Assembly (NCBI GenBank): GCA_012839215.1
Contig: DUNV01000013.1
Coordinates: 1-47,103 of the forward strand
DNA: 47,103 bases
Direction of reading: 5' to 3'
Source of the DNA: Bacillota bacterium
GTDB taxonomy: Bacteria > Bacillota > Dethiobacteria > DTU022 > UBA8154
Positions 35,908-44,704 of this stretch are shown in pieces (the stretch's first letter is position 1; each line of letters begins with the position of its first letter). Position numbers and translations under genes: made by a program. A model generated the notes under the pieces. That model saw only the letters and a program-made list of their open reading frames with translations. It was not told the DNA's origin and searched no databases.

Positions 35908-37746
35908 ATGAGCGGTATAGTTGGCTATACGGGAGGGCAAAGCGCTTACCCTGTTTTATTGAGCGGATTGAAAAAACTGGAATATAGGGGCTACGATTCC
36001 GCCGGCATGGCACTCCTATGCCCCAAGGAACTCAAAATAGCCAAAACAATGGGCAAAATCAGTATCCTTGAAAAAATGATTGGGGGAGATGGTTATCTGC
36101 AAGGCCTGGCGGGAATCGGCCATATCCGCTGGGCTACACACGGGGCTCCTTCTGATATTAATGCGCACCCCCATCTCGACTGCTCCCAAAAATTTGCTAT
36201 TGTCCATAATGGGATAATTGAGAATTACCTGAACCTGCGCCGCTGGTTGGAAGAACGCGGGCACCGTTTCATTTCAGAAACAGACAGCGAGGTCCTCGCC
36301 CACCTAATCGAACATTTCTTTGACGGGGATCTTTTTCGGGCTGTGGCCAATACCGTGGAAAAGGTTGAGGGTTCCTTTGCCATGGCGGCCATCTATGATG
36401 GGGAAAAAGAAAAACTGGTTTGTGCCCGCAGGGATTGCCCACTGATTATTGGGCTGGGGGAGGGGGAGAATTTTGTTGCCTCTGATGTGCCTGCCTTTTT
36501 AGATCATACACGGCGGGCGTACATTCTGGAAAATGGAGAAATAGCTGTTGTAACAGCAGACGCGGTGGAAATATATACGTCGCGGGGTGAAATCCGGACA
36601 AAAAAGGTAGATGAAATTACCTGGAATGCTGCTGAAGCGGAAAAAGAAGGTTATCCCCACTTCATGATCAAGGAAATTATGGAGCAACCCCAGGCCCTGC
36701 GTAGAACCATGCAGGGCCGGCTGGGCGGGCCGGGGGGGGGATTTGCCCTGCCCGAGTTAAACCTTACTCCCGAAGAAATTGGTGCCATCGAACAAATCTA
36801 TATCATTGCCTGCGGCACTTCTTACCATGCCGGCCTGGTTGCCAAATATACTATGGAAAGGATCCTGAAGATACCTGTCGAGGTGGATCTGGCCTCCGAG
36901 TTTTGCTACCGGGAACCGCTCCTGGACAAGAATATGCTCTTTATTGTTATTAGCCAGTCAGGTGAAACGGCTGATACCCTGGCGGCGCTCAGGCTGGCCC
37001 GGAAGAAAGGCAAGAGGGTCCTGGCCATTACTAACATAGTTGGCAGTTCTGTGGCACGGGAGGCCGACAATGTATTCTTTACCTGGGCTGGCCCGGAGAT
37101 TGCTGTTGCCTCCACCAAAGCCTACTTGACACAGCTTTCTTCCCTTTATCTGATTACATACTATTTGGCACAGGAAAAGGGATCCCTCAGCGGGGCAGAA
37201 TTGGGGGAGGCCGGGAATGCCATGCTTAATCTACCCGATCTGGTAGAAACTATCTTGGCACGGACTGATGAAATACAAAAAATGGCTGCATACCTTGCTC
37301 CCTGGGAAAGCTGTTTTTACATCGGCCGGAACATTGATTATGCTGTTGCCCTGGAAGGGGCACTCAAACTTGAGGAAATTTCCTATGTTCATGCCGAGGC
37401 CTATGCCTCGGGCGAGCTAAAACACGGCACCCTGGCCCTGGTTACCGAAGGGATCCCTGTTGTGGCTCTCGTTACCCAAAGGGCGATTATCGAAAAATCC
37501 CTGAGTAATATCAAAGAAATCAAAGCCCGGGGGGGGCATGTGTTTTGCTTTGCCCAGGAAGGGGAGGCAACGGACGAATTCCAGCGGGAGGTGGATGGCT
37601 TGTTTAGAATACCCGCCACCCTGGATATCCTTATGCCCATTTTATCCGTCATTCCCCTGCAGCTTTTGGCTTATCATACCGCCATAGCCCGCGGGTGCCC
37701 TGTGGATAACCCCCGCAACCTGACCAAAAGTGTCACTGTTGAGTAA
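35908..37746 (+). CDS. glmS: Glucosamine-6-phosphate synthase (isomerizing), nucleophile Cys replaced by Ser
   Basis: Makes glucosamine-6-P from fructose-6-P and glutamine. The 612 residues contain the glutaminase domain (1-240), then two SIS domains with IACGTSYHAG, SQSGETADT and the C-terminal PRNLTKSVTVE. The first residues are MSGIVGYTGG. The family has MCGIVGYxG, in which the Cys exposed after Met removal is the glutaminase nucleophile. Here codon 2 is AGC (Ser), one base away from TGC. No other in-frame start exists nearby. Glutamine use should be lost or very weak; ammonia-dependent synthesis may remain. The 77-nt gap upstream is too short for a glmS ribozyme. Confidence 0.95.
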   Translation: MSGIVGYTGGQSAYPVLLSGLKKLEYRGYDSAGMALLCPKELKIAKTMGKISILEKMIGGDGYLQGLAGIGHIRWATHGAPSDINAHPHLDCSQKFAIVHNGIIENYLNLRRWLEERGHRFISETDSEVLAHLIEHFFDGDLFRAVANTVEKVEGSFAMAAIYDGEKEKLVCARRDCPLIIGLGEGENFVASDVPAFLDHTRRAYILENGEIAVVTADAVEIYTSRGEIRTKKVDEITWNAAEAEKEGYPHFMIKEIMEQPQALRRTMQGRLGGPGGGFALPELNLTPEEIGAIEQIYIIACGTSYHAGLVAKYTMERILKIPVEVDLASEFCYREPLLDKNMLFIVISQSGETADTLAALRLARKKGKRVLAITNIVGSSVAREADNVFFTWAGPEIAVASTKAYLTQLSSLYLITYYLAQEKGSLSGAELGEAGNAMLNLPDLVETILARTDEIQKMAAYLAPWESCFYIGRNIDYAVALEGALKLEEISYVHAEAYASGELKHGTLALVTEGIPVVALVTQRAIIEKSLSNIKEIKARGGHVFCFAQEGEATDEFQREVDGLFRIPATLDILMPILSVIPLQLLAYHTAIARGCPVDNPRNLTKSVTVE

Positions 37747-37802
37747 GCTGGTTGAGGAAAAATATAATTAATTTCTGGGGCTAGGAATAGGGGGATTTGC
37801 TT

Positions 37803-38084
37803 GTGTTTTCCAAAGAGCAATTTGAAAATTATAGAAAGATGGGCAAAGAATACCAAAGGCAAAAGGAAAAGGAAACAAAAGGCAAAAGATACACAACTGC
37901 AAACGGAAAGGAAATTGCCTGCCTGCAATGTAAAAACATTCATTTCCATAAAGGAAGGGCCTTATTAAACACAAGGGGCATGTCATTTTTGGGTTTGGAT
38001 TGGCTGGATGAGGCAGCCGTTATACTCATCTGTACCGATTGCGGCTTTATCCACTGGTTCAACAGGGATGTCATCCCGGGTTAA
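37803..38084 (+). CDS. Small zinc-ribbon protein of unknown function
   Basis: The start is GTG 37803 (MFSKEQFENYRKMGKEYQ), 8 nt after AGGGGG; TTG 37797 is too close to it. The 93 residues have a charged Lys/Glu-rich N-terminal helix and two Cys pairs, CLQCKN and CTDCGF, about 37 residues apart, which together can bind zinc. It may bind nucleic acid, but no function can be assigned. A terminator follows. Confidence 0.7.
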   Translation: MFSKEQFENYRKMGKEYQRQKEKETKGKRYTTANGKEIACLQCKNIHFHKGRALLNTRGMSFLGLDWLDEAAVILICTDCGFIHWFNRDVIPG

Positions 38085-38104
38085 GAAAAGCAGGAAAAAA
38101 TTGG

Positions 38105-38130
38105 GGGCCTCCATATAGGCCCTTTTTTTA
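38105..38130 (+). terminator. Rho-independent terminator after the zinc-ribbon gene
   Basis: A 6-bp perfect stem GGGCCT / AGGCCC (38105-38110, 38117-38122) with a 6-nt loop, followed by seven T residues. Confidence 0.85.
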
Positions 38131-38522
38131 CTGGTTAAATTAGCCCGGCAAACCGAATATCAAAGCAATAATTTAGGTGGCCCCCTACACTGGGCCTTTA
38201 TTTGTTGGAAAAACCCGAAGTTCAACAATAAATATTCGATAAAAATATACATTATCTATCAAAGGGAAAATGATCCATTTTGCAGAAAGTATAAACATTG
38301 GGACAAGTACCTGTAGATTTTGCCCAGGTTCCAAATTGCATAGTTGAAATATTTTATTACACCCTGGTTTACCTGAGTGAAAAGGCGGAGGCGATTTCAT
38401 TGTTTCCTAACGAACTGATTAACTTTATCTTTAATGGTGATATATCTTAGTTAGATTGCTGGGGCAAATTAATATGATCGCAAAATGCACTGTCAAGGTA
38501 TTCATAATTAATGCCTGGCTTG
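38131..38522. other. Long AT-rich intergenic region with mini-ORF
   Basis: No full gene is recognised. A weak hairpin, GGCCC (38179-38183) / GGGCC (38192-38196), is followed by TTTATTT. A 16-codon frame, TTG 38400 to TAG 38448-38450, encodes MFPNELINFIFNGDIS behind a good GGCGGAGGC site and may be the remnant of a lost gene. The rest is AT-rich and stop-dense. Confidence 0.4.
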
Positions 38523-38551
38523 TTGCCTGGGAAAGTGGGGTGTTGTATTAT
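38523..38551 (+). promoter_or_regulatory. Promoter of the cyclase-like gene
   Basis: TTGCCT (38523-38528), a 17-nt spacer and TATTAT (38546-38551). The start codon is 36 nt further on. Confidence 0.5.
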
Positions 38552-38587
38552 TATATAGGTAGTGTATGTTAAAGATGGAGTGAGGGC

Positions 38588-39463
38588 ATGAGCAAGGCAC
38601 TATACCTAAATTTAAAAGATAATCAATTGGTTTTGTTTGCCGATATAATCGGTTTTAGTAATGCTGTCATGGAGAATAAAAATGTAACCCAGGACGACAA
38701 AGATGATCTGATTGTCAACCTGCATGTTATCTATAATCAATTTATTGAAAAATATTCTTCCAGGCGGCAAGAGAAGATGGGTATTAAATTTCTTTGGGTA
38801 TCAGACTCGATCATCGTTACAACACCAAAAGAAAACGTAAACCAATTATTTTCGGTTCTGGTTGATATAACGAATACTCTCTATTGTGCGGGCCTACTTC
38901 TGAGGGGTGCGATTGCGCTTGGCAAAATTTACCACGAGCACAATATCTGGGGGCCTGCTTTTATTCGCGCTGTGCGGATAGAAGCAAACATAGCTGTTTA
39001 TCCAAGGGTGCTACTGCAAAAAGGTGTCTATCAGATACTGGATATCGATCCCTGCTACAAAGACTTTATTGAAACCTCTGAAACACCCGGATATATGCAA
39101 TTTAATTATTTTGATTGTTATATAACACAGATGATGTCTCAAGGAAAAGATGTTACTTCAAACATATCAATATATGGTAGTTTTATCCGGCATTACTATA
39201 ACAAGGCCAAACGTCCCGATCATTTGGTAAAGTACGTATGGTTGGCCGAAAAGCTTGCATCGGCTATTAAAAAACATAGTGGCTACATTGATGGTTGTCT
39301 GGCGAGTAGGAGTAAGGGGGTTAATATTTTGGGCAAGGTGGTTCGGATAACGAGCCATAAACAATACTTGGAGTATCTAGAACCAATCAAGCTGGATAGG
39401 ATAATGCAGACATTGCATTTTCCCGGAACGGACTCTTCTTCGGGCTCCCATTGGCAAAGGTAA
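38588..39463 (+). CDS. Class III nucleotidyl cyclase-like protein (Pycsar cyclase-like)
   Basis: A 291-residue soluble protein whose first half matches the class III cyclase fold. FADIIGFSNAV carries the first metal Asp (D19), VSDSIIV the second (D73). LLRGAIALG (104-112) and GPAFIRAVRIEA (122-133) then PRVLL follow in the family order. The pattern DIxGF / SDSI / RGAIxxG / GPA...E / PR is the one seen in Pycsar antiphage cyclases (PycC), which make cCMP or cUMP, and in related uncharacterised proteins. The C-terminal half (after residue 150) is not recognised. It has its own promoter and a strong terminator; no effector gene adjoins it. The start is ATG 38588 after GGAGTGAGGG. Confidence 0.6.
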   Translation: MSKALYLNLKDNQLVLFADIIGFSNAVMENKNVTQDDKDDLIVNLHVIYNQFIEKYSSRRQEKMGIKFLWVSDSIIVTTPKENVNQLFSVLVDITNTLYCAGLLLRGAIALGKIYHEHNIWGPAFIRAVRIEANIAVYPRVLLQKGVYQILDIDPCYKDFIETSETPGYMQFNYFDCYITQMMSQGKDVTSNISIYGSFIRHYYNKAKRPDHLVKYVWLAEKLASAIKKHSGYIDGCLASRSKGVNILGKVVRITSHKQYLEYLEPIKLDRIMQTLHFPGTDSSSGSHWQR

Positions 39464-39527
39464 AATAATAATATTTTAGGGAGTCAAAATCCAAGCTTGT
39501 TGGTAAAAATTTAGGCTGTGAAAGATA

Positions 39528-39583
39528 TAAACTGTATATAATGCATATTAGTATACCTACATATGTTATATACAGTTTTTTTC
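39528..39583 (+). terminator. Strong AT-rich terminator after the cyclase-like gene
   Basis: A 12-bp perfect stem AACTGTATATAA / TTATATACAGTT (39530-39541, 39566-39577), with an inner CATAT/ATATG pair in the loop, followed by a run of T (to 39582). Confidence 0.85.
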
Positions 39584-39656
39584 TAGGTATATTGTTGGCG
39601 GATTACTTTCTGGATTTATTGTGCAGGGGGTTCTAGGCTACGGGGGCTGGTTAAAT

Positions 39657-39685
39657 TTGCAAATTAACAGTCAAGCCATTATAAT
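39657..39685 (+). promoter_or_regulatory. Promoter of the tautomerase gene
   Basis: TTGCAA (39657-39662), a 17-nt spacer and a perfect TATAAT (39680-39685). The gene start is 48 nt downstream of the -10 box. Confidence 0.65.
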
Positions 39686-39733
39686 GGAAAACAAATAAAT
39701 TAATGCTAAATTTCTTTAGGGGAGGTGAATTTT

Positions 39734-39928
39734 GTGCCAACGATATTTTTTTATGGGCCGGAACTGGAAAGGGATAAGAAAAAGGAACTTATCAGCTCCT
39801 TTACAAAAAAGGCCAGCGAATTGACAGGAATTGATGAATCGGCCTTTGTTGTTTATTTAAGGAAAAGTGAGCATGAAAATGTTGGGGTAGGCGGGGAGCT
39901 CCTGGCAGATATGATCAAAGATCAGTAA
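39734..39928 (+). CDS. 4-oxalocrotonate tautomerase-like small protein
   Basis: The start is GTG 39734 (MPTIFFYGPELERDKK), 6 nt after GGGGAGGTG; GTG 39725 overlaps that site. With this start the protein has Pro at position 2, which becomes the N-terminal catalytic base Pro1 of the tautomerase superfamily after Met removal. The 64 residues match the 4-OT subunit size, and the LTGIDESAFVVYLRKSEHENVGVGG arrangement (split for length) agrees with the beta-alpha-beta fold. The substrate is unknown. Confidence 0.75.
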   Translation: MPTIFFYGPELERDKKKELISSFTKKASELTGIDESAFVVYLRKSEHENVGVGGELLADMIKDQ

Positions 39929-39969
39929 AAATAGCAATCGGACTGGAATGGGGAGGAGATTTTTAGCAA

Positions 39970-40188
39970 ATGAAATGTGAATACCTTGAAACATGCCTGT
40001 TTTACACCGGTAAAATGGATATTGATAGCGGTGTGGGCAAGTTATATAAGGAACGGTATTGTGAAGGGGATAAAACAAAATGTGCCAGATATCAGGTATT
40101 GATGAAGCTGGGGAGGCCTGCCGTCCCCAATGATCTTTACCCCAATATGCATGAGCGCGCAGAGGAGATCATTAATAAGGCCAAGTAA
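39970..40188 (+). CDS. Small conserved Cys-containing protein of unknown function
   Basis: 72 residues beginning MKCEYLETCLFYTGKM, with four Cys (positions 3, 9, 31 and 38) arranged CxxxxxC and CxxxxxxC, suggesting metal or cluster binding. KERYCEGDKTKCARY and LGRPAVPNDLYPN are the recognisable blocks. Similar small proteins occur in anaerobes, but I know of no established role. GGGGAGGAG precedes the ATG. It may be cotranscribed with the tautomerase gene 41 nt upstream. Confidence 0.7.
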   Translation: MKCEYLETCLFYTGKMDIDSGVGKLYKERYCEGDKTKCARYQVLMKLGRPAVPNDLYPNMHERAEEIINKAK

Positions 40189-40214
40189 GATTCCTAATTA
40201 ATGCTTGGTGGGGG

Positions 40215-40283
40215 CGCCGGCAACTTTCCAATATGCCGGCGATGCTGGGCCATCAAATCATTTGTTTGATGGCCCATTATAAT
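40215..40283. terminator. Two stem-loops between converging genes
   Basis: The first hairpin is CGCCGGC / GCCGGCG (40215-40221, 40235-40241). The second is a 12-bp perfect stem TGGGCCATCAAA / TTTGATGGCCCA (40246-40257, 40265-40276) followed by TTATAATTTT. The second is likely the terminator of the plus-strand genes. It could also act on the minus-strand ATPase transcript, although no T-run follows in that direction. Confidence 0.65.
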
Positions 40284-40307
40284 TTTGAAAGAGCGGGCAT
40301 ATTAATT

Positions 40308-42989
40308 TTAGCGTTTCCATAGCTCTCCGAAGGCGAGGGTGGAGGAGGCTAGGGCAGTGATTAAGAGCCAGTCACCGCTCGCAAGTGCAACTGTCCTAAA
40401 AATGGACATAGGAAATGGTGCAAGGAGTACAGTAAGCTGCAATGCAATTGAGAAACCCATCCCTACGAGGAGTAGCCTGTTTCCAAAAAGGCCGCGCCGC
40501 AAGGCAGACTCCTTTAGCGAGCGGAAATTTATGACGTGTACAAGTTGGCTAAGGGCCAGGGCAGCAAAGGCCATTGTCTGCCCCTTGACGGTGGATTCCT
40601 GCCAACCTGCATAAAATGCCAGAAGTGTTATGGCAGCAATAAAGATGCCATAGACAGCTATCGTTATTCCTCCCCCCCGCTGGAAAATGCCTTCCTGGTA
40701 TCCCCTTGGCGGTTGTTGCATAGTGCCCCGTTCCGGCGGTTCCACCCCTAAAGAGAGGGCCGGTAGGCTGTCGGTAACCAGGTTTATCCACAAAAGCTGG
40801 ATGGGCAGCAGGGGCAGGGGCCATCCAAGCACCATCGCCCCTATAATTGTGAGGATTTCCCCCACATTGGCGGAAAGCAAAAAATAAATTGCCTTTCTAA
40901 TATTTTCAAAAATTACACGGCCTTCCTGGACAGCATGCACGATGGTGGCAAAATTATCATCAGCCAGGACCATTTCCGCTGCCTCCTTGGCCACGTCGGT
41001 GCCCGTCAGACCCATGGCAGTTCCGATATGGGCTTTTTTTAGGGCGGGGGCATCGTTGATTCCATCGCCGGTCATGGCCACTATTTCCCCCCGGGCCTGC
41101 AGTGCCTCCACGATGCGGACCTTGTGTTCCGGGGAAACCCGGGCAAAGACGGAAAAACTGTCAACTCTTTCGCGCAGCTCCTGTCGATCCAGCCGATCCA
41201 GTTCACTGCCGCTGATTGCCTCATCATCATTCATGGCCAACCCCATTTCCCGGGCAATAGCCTGTGCTGTTTCCTTGTGATCCCCGGTGATCATTTTTAC
41301 GCGTATCCCCGCCTGCCGGCAGAGTTCCAGTGCCTGCCCGGCTTCCTGCCTGGGTGGATCGATCATTCCCGCAAGCCCCACGAAAACCAGCCCCGTTTCA
41401 GCCTCCTCTGCATTTTCGGGTGGTTCCCCTTCCAGGGGCTTGAGGGCAAAGGCCAGGACACGCAGGGCTTGCCTCGCCATTTTGCTATTTTCATTAAGGA
41501 AGTATTCCTGCTTGCCAGGATCCATTTTCTGAATCCCATCATAGCCAAGCCACGTACTGCACCTTTCCAGCACTTCCCCCGGGGCCCCCTTGGTCATCAA
41601 AAAATCCCTAGCCCCTGCTCCATCCGGCCATTCTGGCAAGTTCCCATGGTGTACGGTAGTCATCATCTTGCGCTTGGAATCGAAAGGATACTCCTTTAGG
41701 CGCGGCAAAGCGGCTTCCAAACCCTTTTTATCATAGCCGGCCTTGCCGGCCAGGGCAATGAGGGCGCCCTCAGTAGGATCGCCTATTACCTGTGTGGCCC
41801 CATTATTTTTAGCTAGCGAGGCATTATTGTTGAGGAGGGCAATTTTCAACAGTATGGAAAGCGGCGGATCGTCTGCTGGTTCCATAATTTTACCTTCCTT
41901 TGTAAATTTGCCGACTGTCTCGTAACCTTCGCCGCTAACTTGTAAACTGTTGCTGCCTGTAATCACCTTTCTGACCGTCATGGCATTGTGCGTCAGGGTG
42001 CCTGTTTTATCAGAACAGATTACAGTGGCCGTACCAAGCGTTTCCACTGCGGGAAGCTTGCGGATGATGGCACCCCGTCTGGCCATCCGCTGCACACCCA
42101 GTGCCAGCACAATGGTGACAACCGCCGGAAGACCCTCGGGGATGGCCGCCACGGCCAGGCTAACCGCTAGAAAAAACATGTCGCTAAAACTGTTTCCCTT
42201 GGTGATGCCCAGGAAAAAAACAAGCAGGCACAAAAGAATTGTCAGTAGCCCAAGCTGGTGACCAAAACGGGCCAGCTTCCCTTGCAGGGGGGTTTTGCTT
42301 TCACCGGCATTTTCAATCAAACCGGCAATCCTGCCGATTTCTGTATACATCCCTGTGCCGGTGACAACGGCCTTTCCGCGGCCAAAAGTAACCGTGGTGC
42401 CCATGTGCACCATGTTTTCCTTTTCTGCCAGAGGTGCTTCCCCGTCTAGCAGGGAGTCAGCCTTTTTTTCCACAGGCCTGGATTCCCCGGTAAGGGCAGA
42501 CTGATCTATTTTTAAGTCGGCCGTTTCCAGTAGCCTCCCATCGGCTGGCACAAAATCTCCCGTTTCTATTATCACCACGTCACCCGGGACCAATTTGCGG
42601 GCCGGCACTTCACCAATTTCTCCATCCCGGATAACTCTAGCCGTAGGGGCGGAAAGTGTTTTGAGGGCATCAAGGGCTTTTTCGGCACGGTATTCCTGGA
42701 TAGTTCCTAAAATAGCGTTAATAGCGATGACTACCAATATGACGAGGGCATCAGTGCTTTCCCCAAGGGAAAAGGAGATTGCGGCGGCAACCAAGAGAAT
42801 TGCCACCAGAAAATCGGCAAATTGAGCAAAAAAACGCCGCCAGAGGGATAGGGGCTTTTGGGTCGGCAATAGGTTCAACCCATATCTATGTTGCCGCTGA
42901 GTCACCTCGGCAATCCCCAGCCCCCGGGGTGCATCTGATCGTAGCCTCCTAAGTGCTTCTTCCCTAGTACAGGTGGACCAATCAGGCAT
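40308..42989 (-). CDS. Cation-transporting P-type ATPase (SERCA/PMR1 type; Mn2+ or Ca2+ exporter)
   Basis: An 893-residue P2A-type ATPase. It has the actuator TGES (167-170), PEGLP in M4 (284-288), the phosphorylation motif SDKTGTLT (Asp327), [11 protein letters not shown]5 LLSANVGEI and M6 [13 protein letters not shown]. These match the ion-site residues of SERCA and PMR1 pumps, including the M4 Glu, the M5 Asn/Glu and the M6 Asn/Thr/Asp. It exports divalent cations from the cytoplasm. The ATG follows GGAGGAG by 6 nt. The upstream yybP-ykoY riboswitch points to Mn2+ as the physiological signal and possibly the substrate; Ca2+ remains possible. Confidence 0.93.
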   Translation of the reverse strand: MPDWSTCTREEALRRLRSDAPRGLGIAEVTQRQHRYGLNLLPTQKPLSLWRRFFAQFADFLVAILLVAAAISFSLGESTDALVILVVIAINAILGTIQEYRAEKALDALKTLSAPTARVIRDGEIGEVPARKLVPGDVVIIETGDFVPADGRLLETADLKIDQSALTGESRPVEKKADSLLDGEAPLAEKENMVHMGTTVTFGRGKAVVTGTGMYTEIGRIAGLIENAGESKTPLQGKLARFGHQLGLLTILLCLLVFFLGITKGNSFSDMFFLAVSLAVAAIPEGLPAVVTIVLALGVQRMARRGAIIRKLPAVETLGTATVICSDKTGTLTHNAMTVRKVITGSNSLQVSGEGYETVGKFTKEGKIMEPADDPPLSILLKIALLNNNASLAKNNGATQVIGDPTEGALIALAGKAGYDKKGLEAALPRLKEYPFDSKRKMMTTVHHGNLPEWPDGAGARDFLMTKGAPGEVLERCSTWLGYDGIQKMDPGKQEYFLNENSKMARQALRVLAFALKPLEGEPPENAEEAETGLVFVGLAGMIDPPRQEAGQALELCRQAGIRVKMITGDHKETAQAIAREMGLAMNDDEAISGSELDRLDRQELRERVDSFSVFARVSPEHKVRIVEALQARGEIVAMTGDGINDAPALKKAHIGTAMGLTGTDVAKEAAEMVLADDNFATIVHAVQEGRVIFENIRKAIYFLLSANVGEILTIIGAMVLGWPLPLLPIQLLWINLVTDSLPALSLGVEPPERGTMQQPPRGYQEGIFQRGGGITIAVYGIFIAAITLLAFYAGWQESTVKGQTMAFAALALSQLVHVINFRSLKESALRRGLFGNRLLLVGMGFSIALQLTVLLAPFPMSIFRTVALASGDWLLITALASSTLAFGELWKR

Positions 42990-43024
42990 AAAAACTCCTC
43001 CATTTCATTTTTTAGTCTACCCAA

Positions 43025-43164
43025 TAAAAAAGCAAGATCCCCGGCATGTTTAGATGGCATGCCAAAGGTCTTGCCACTTGTCATTTGCAAGCGAAGGGCC
43101 AGGTATAAAATACCGTGTATGTTGACCCTGATCGGCAGTTAGTCCTACCGGCTACTCCCCTTTT
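43025..43164 (-). promoter_or_regulatory. yybP-ykoY (manganese) riboswitch with terminator
   Basis: On the minus strand the 5' UTR has the aptamer signatures AAAGGGGAGTAGCC (from 43163) and, at the 3' side, GCAAGACCTTTGGC (43074-43061). P1 pairs AAAGG (43163-43159) with CCTTT (43068-43064). The 3' part can instead form a terminator: outer stem GCAAGA / TCTTGC (43074-43069, 43037-43032), inner GGCATG / CATGCC (43063-43058, 43048-43043), followed by six T. The aptamer and terminator share GCAAGA, the standard logic of Mn2+-induced antitermination. It controls the downstream P-type ATPase. Confidence 0.85.
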
Positions 43165-43171
43165 CATCACT

Positions 43172-43201
43172 ATTATACGACGGGGGGAACAAAAGGGTCA
43201 A
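43172..43201 (-). promoter_or_regulatory. Promoter of the riboswitch-ATPase transcript
   Basis: On the minus strand, TTGACC (43201-43196), an 18-nt spacer and TATAAT (43177-43172). The aptamer begins 8 nt after the -10 box, so the 5' end of the RNA fits. Confidence 0.75.
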
Positions 43202-43325
43202 CATTTTTTTTAAAGGCCTGAACATATGGATTAATTTCCGTTTCCATGATAATTTAGCAGGAATAATAGTAATATTTACAGAAGGGTGTGACTAGAAAAA
43301 CTCTTCAGAAAGGGGCATCGCAGAC
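43202..43325. other. Divergent intergenic region upstream of the MFS gene
   Basis: Part of the 336-nt gap between the ATPase and the MFS gene. Besides the riboswitch and its promoter, only an AT-rich stretch (near 43255-43280) and the GAAAGGGG ribosome binding site of the MFS gene are seen. No clear -35/-10 pair for the plus strand was found. Confidence 0.4.
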
Positions 43326-44600
43326 ATGAAAAACAGAAATGTTGTTAACGTAGGCCTTCTTTCTATCCTGTTTACAATTACACTTTTTCTTCGTTCCAGC
43401 ATGGCGGTAATTGCCAATGATCTGATGCAGGAATTCCTACTTACGCCCGTAACGCTGGGAATAATCTCTTCCATATTTTTTTGGGTCTACGGTATCCTGC
43501 AAATGCCTGTCGGCTATATTGCTGATCGTTTTGGTGTTCGCCGGACGGTGATCACCTTTGGTCTTATCGGCGTAGGCGGGACAATACTTTTTTGTCTGGC
43601 AAAGAGCATCTCCATCCTTTCCTGGGCAAGGTTGATGATTGGTATTGGGACTGCAGGGGTTTTTATTCCTTCGGTTAAGTATGTCTCCATATCCTTTCAG
43701 CCCCAATATTTCGCCAGAATGACCAGCCTGATCAGCTCAGTGGCCAATATTGGCCCTATACTGGCTGCCTTTCCCTTGGCGTTGTTCGTTGAAACAACAA
43801 ACTGGAGGATGCCATTTGCAACAACTTTTGTTTTTTACCTGATACTACTAATTGTTGCCTGGTTTCTTTTGCCTGGCAGGCCCGTTGATAAAGGGGATAA
43901 GCATTCCGGGGGTGATCATCCCGCGAGGGGGCATCAAACAGGGGAAAAAGGTAGACCTGTTATCGGCACGCTGGCGAAATATTATAAGGTTATCTTTTTT
44001 CTGCTGTGGGCCTTTTTTGTCTATGGCATACTCTTCGGTTTCCAGGCTCTCTGGGGTTGTCTCTATCTGCAGGATGTTTTCAACCTGGGCAGGGAGGATG
44101 CGGGGATCATTTTGATGTTTATTTCCATCGGGGTGATGATCGGCGGCCCCTTTTGGAGCGTTTTATCTGAACGCTACCTCGGTGCGCGCCGCCCATTGCT
44201 GCTGATTGGAACATTAATGATGTTTTTTTCCATTGTTTGCCTGTATTTACTAAAAGCCTATCCCGGATTTTTTCTCTTATCAATGTTGTATTTTGTTTTT
44301 GGCCTTTTTGGGTCTGTCTTTTTGATCAACATGTCATGTGTCAAGGAACTGGTTCCCCTAGCAGTGACAGGGACGGTAGTGGGCATGCTTAATACTATCC
44401 AAATACTCAGTGCCGGTTTTTTCCAAAGCCTAACCGGGGTCTATATTAATTATTTGCAGAATATAGCGGACGTGCATCTTGTTTATAGGAAGGTCTTTCT
44501 TGTTTATGGCCTATGCATCCTGGCTTCTTTTCTTCTCACTGTTTTCCTTATGCCCGAGACATTTCCCCATAAAAAAACGGAGCAACAAGTTCAAGCATAA
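43326..44600 (+). CDS. Major facilitator superfamily transporter
   Basis: A 424-residue membrane protein with about twelve hydrophobic segments in two halves, separated by a long charged cytoplasmic loop (KHSGGDHPARGHQTGEKG, about residues 194-211). The MFS signature GYIADRFGVRRTV lies between segments 2 and 3. The general pattern resembles anion:cation symporters and oxalate/formate-like MFS members, but the substrate cannot be read. It is transcribed divergently from the ATPase. Confidence 0.85.
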   Translation: MKNRNVVNVGLLSILFTITLFLRSSMAVIANDLMQEFLLTPVTLGIISSIFFWVYGILQMPVGYIADRFGVRRTVITFGLIGVGGTILFCLAKSISILSWARLMIGIGTAGVFIPSVKYVSISFQPQYFARMTSLISSVANIGPILAAFPLALFVETTNWRMPFATTFVFYLILLIVAWFLLPGRPVDKGDKHSGGDHPARGHQTGEKGRPVIGTLAKYYKVIFFLLWAFFVYGILFGFQALWGCLYLQDVFNLGREDAGIILMFISIGVMIGGPFWSVLSERYLGARRPLLLIGTLMMFFSIVCLYLLKAYPGFFLLSMLYFVFGLFGSVFLINMSCVKELVPLAVTGTVVGMLNTIQILSAGFFQSLTGVYINYLQNIADVHLVYRKVFLVYGLCILASFLLTVFLMPETFPHKKTEQQVQA

Positions 44601-44704
44601 CTTGTTTTCAGCAATAATTACAAAAGGGGGGGTATTTATATGGGGAATTATACTTAAATAAAGTTTTTTAGAACTGCTTTTATTAAATGGGAGGGGGTCG
44701 AAAC

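Noticed and set aside
38145-38200. Possible c-di-GMP (GEMM) riboswitch, from GGCAAACC and CAAAGC motifs
   Set aside because: The two motifs are only a few bases apart, the required first hairpin between them is missing, and no P2 receptor is present.
41124-41699. Plus-strand 191-codon frame opposite the P-type ATPase
   Set aside because: It is antisense to a strongly conserved pump; its Pro/His/Phe-rich composition is typical of a shadow frame.
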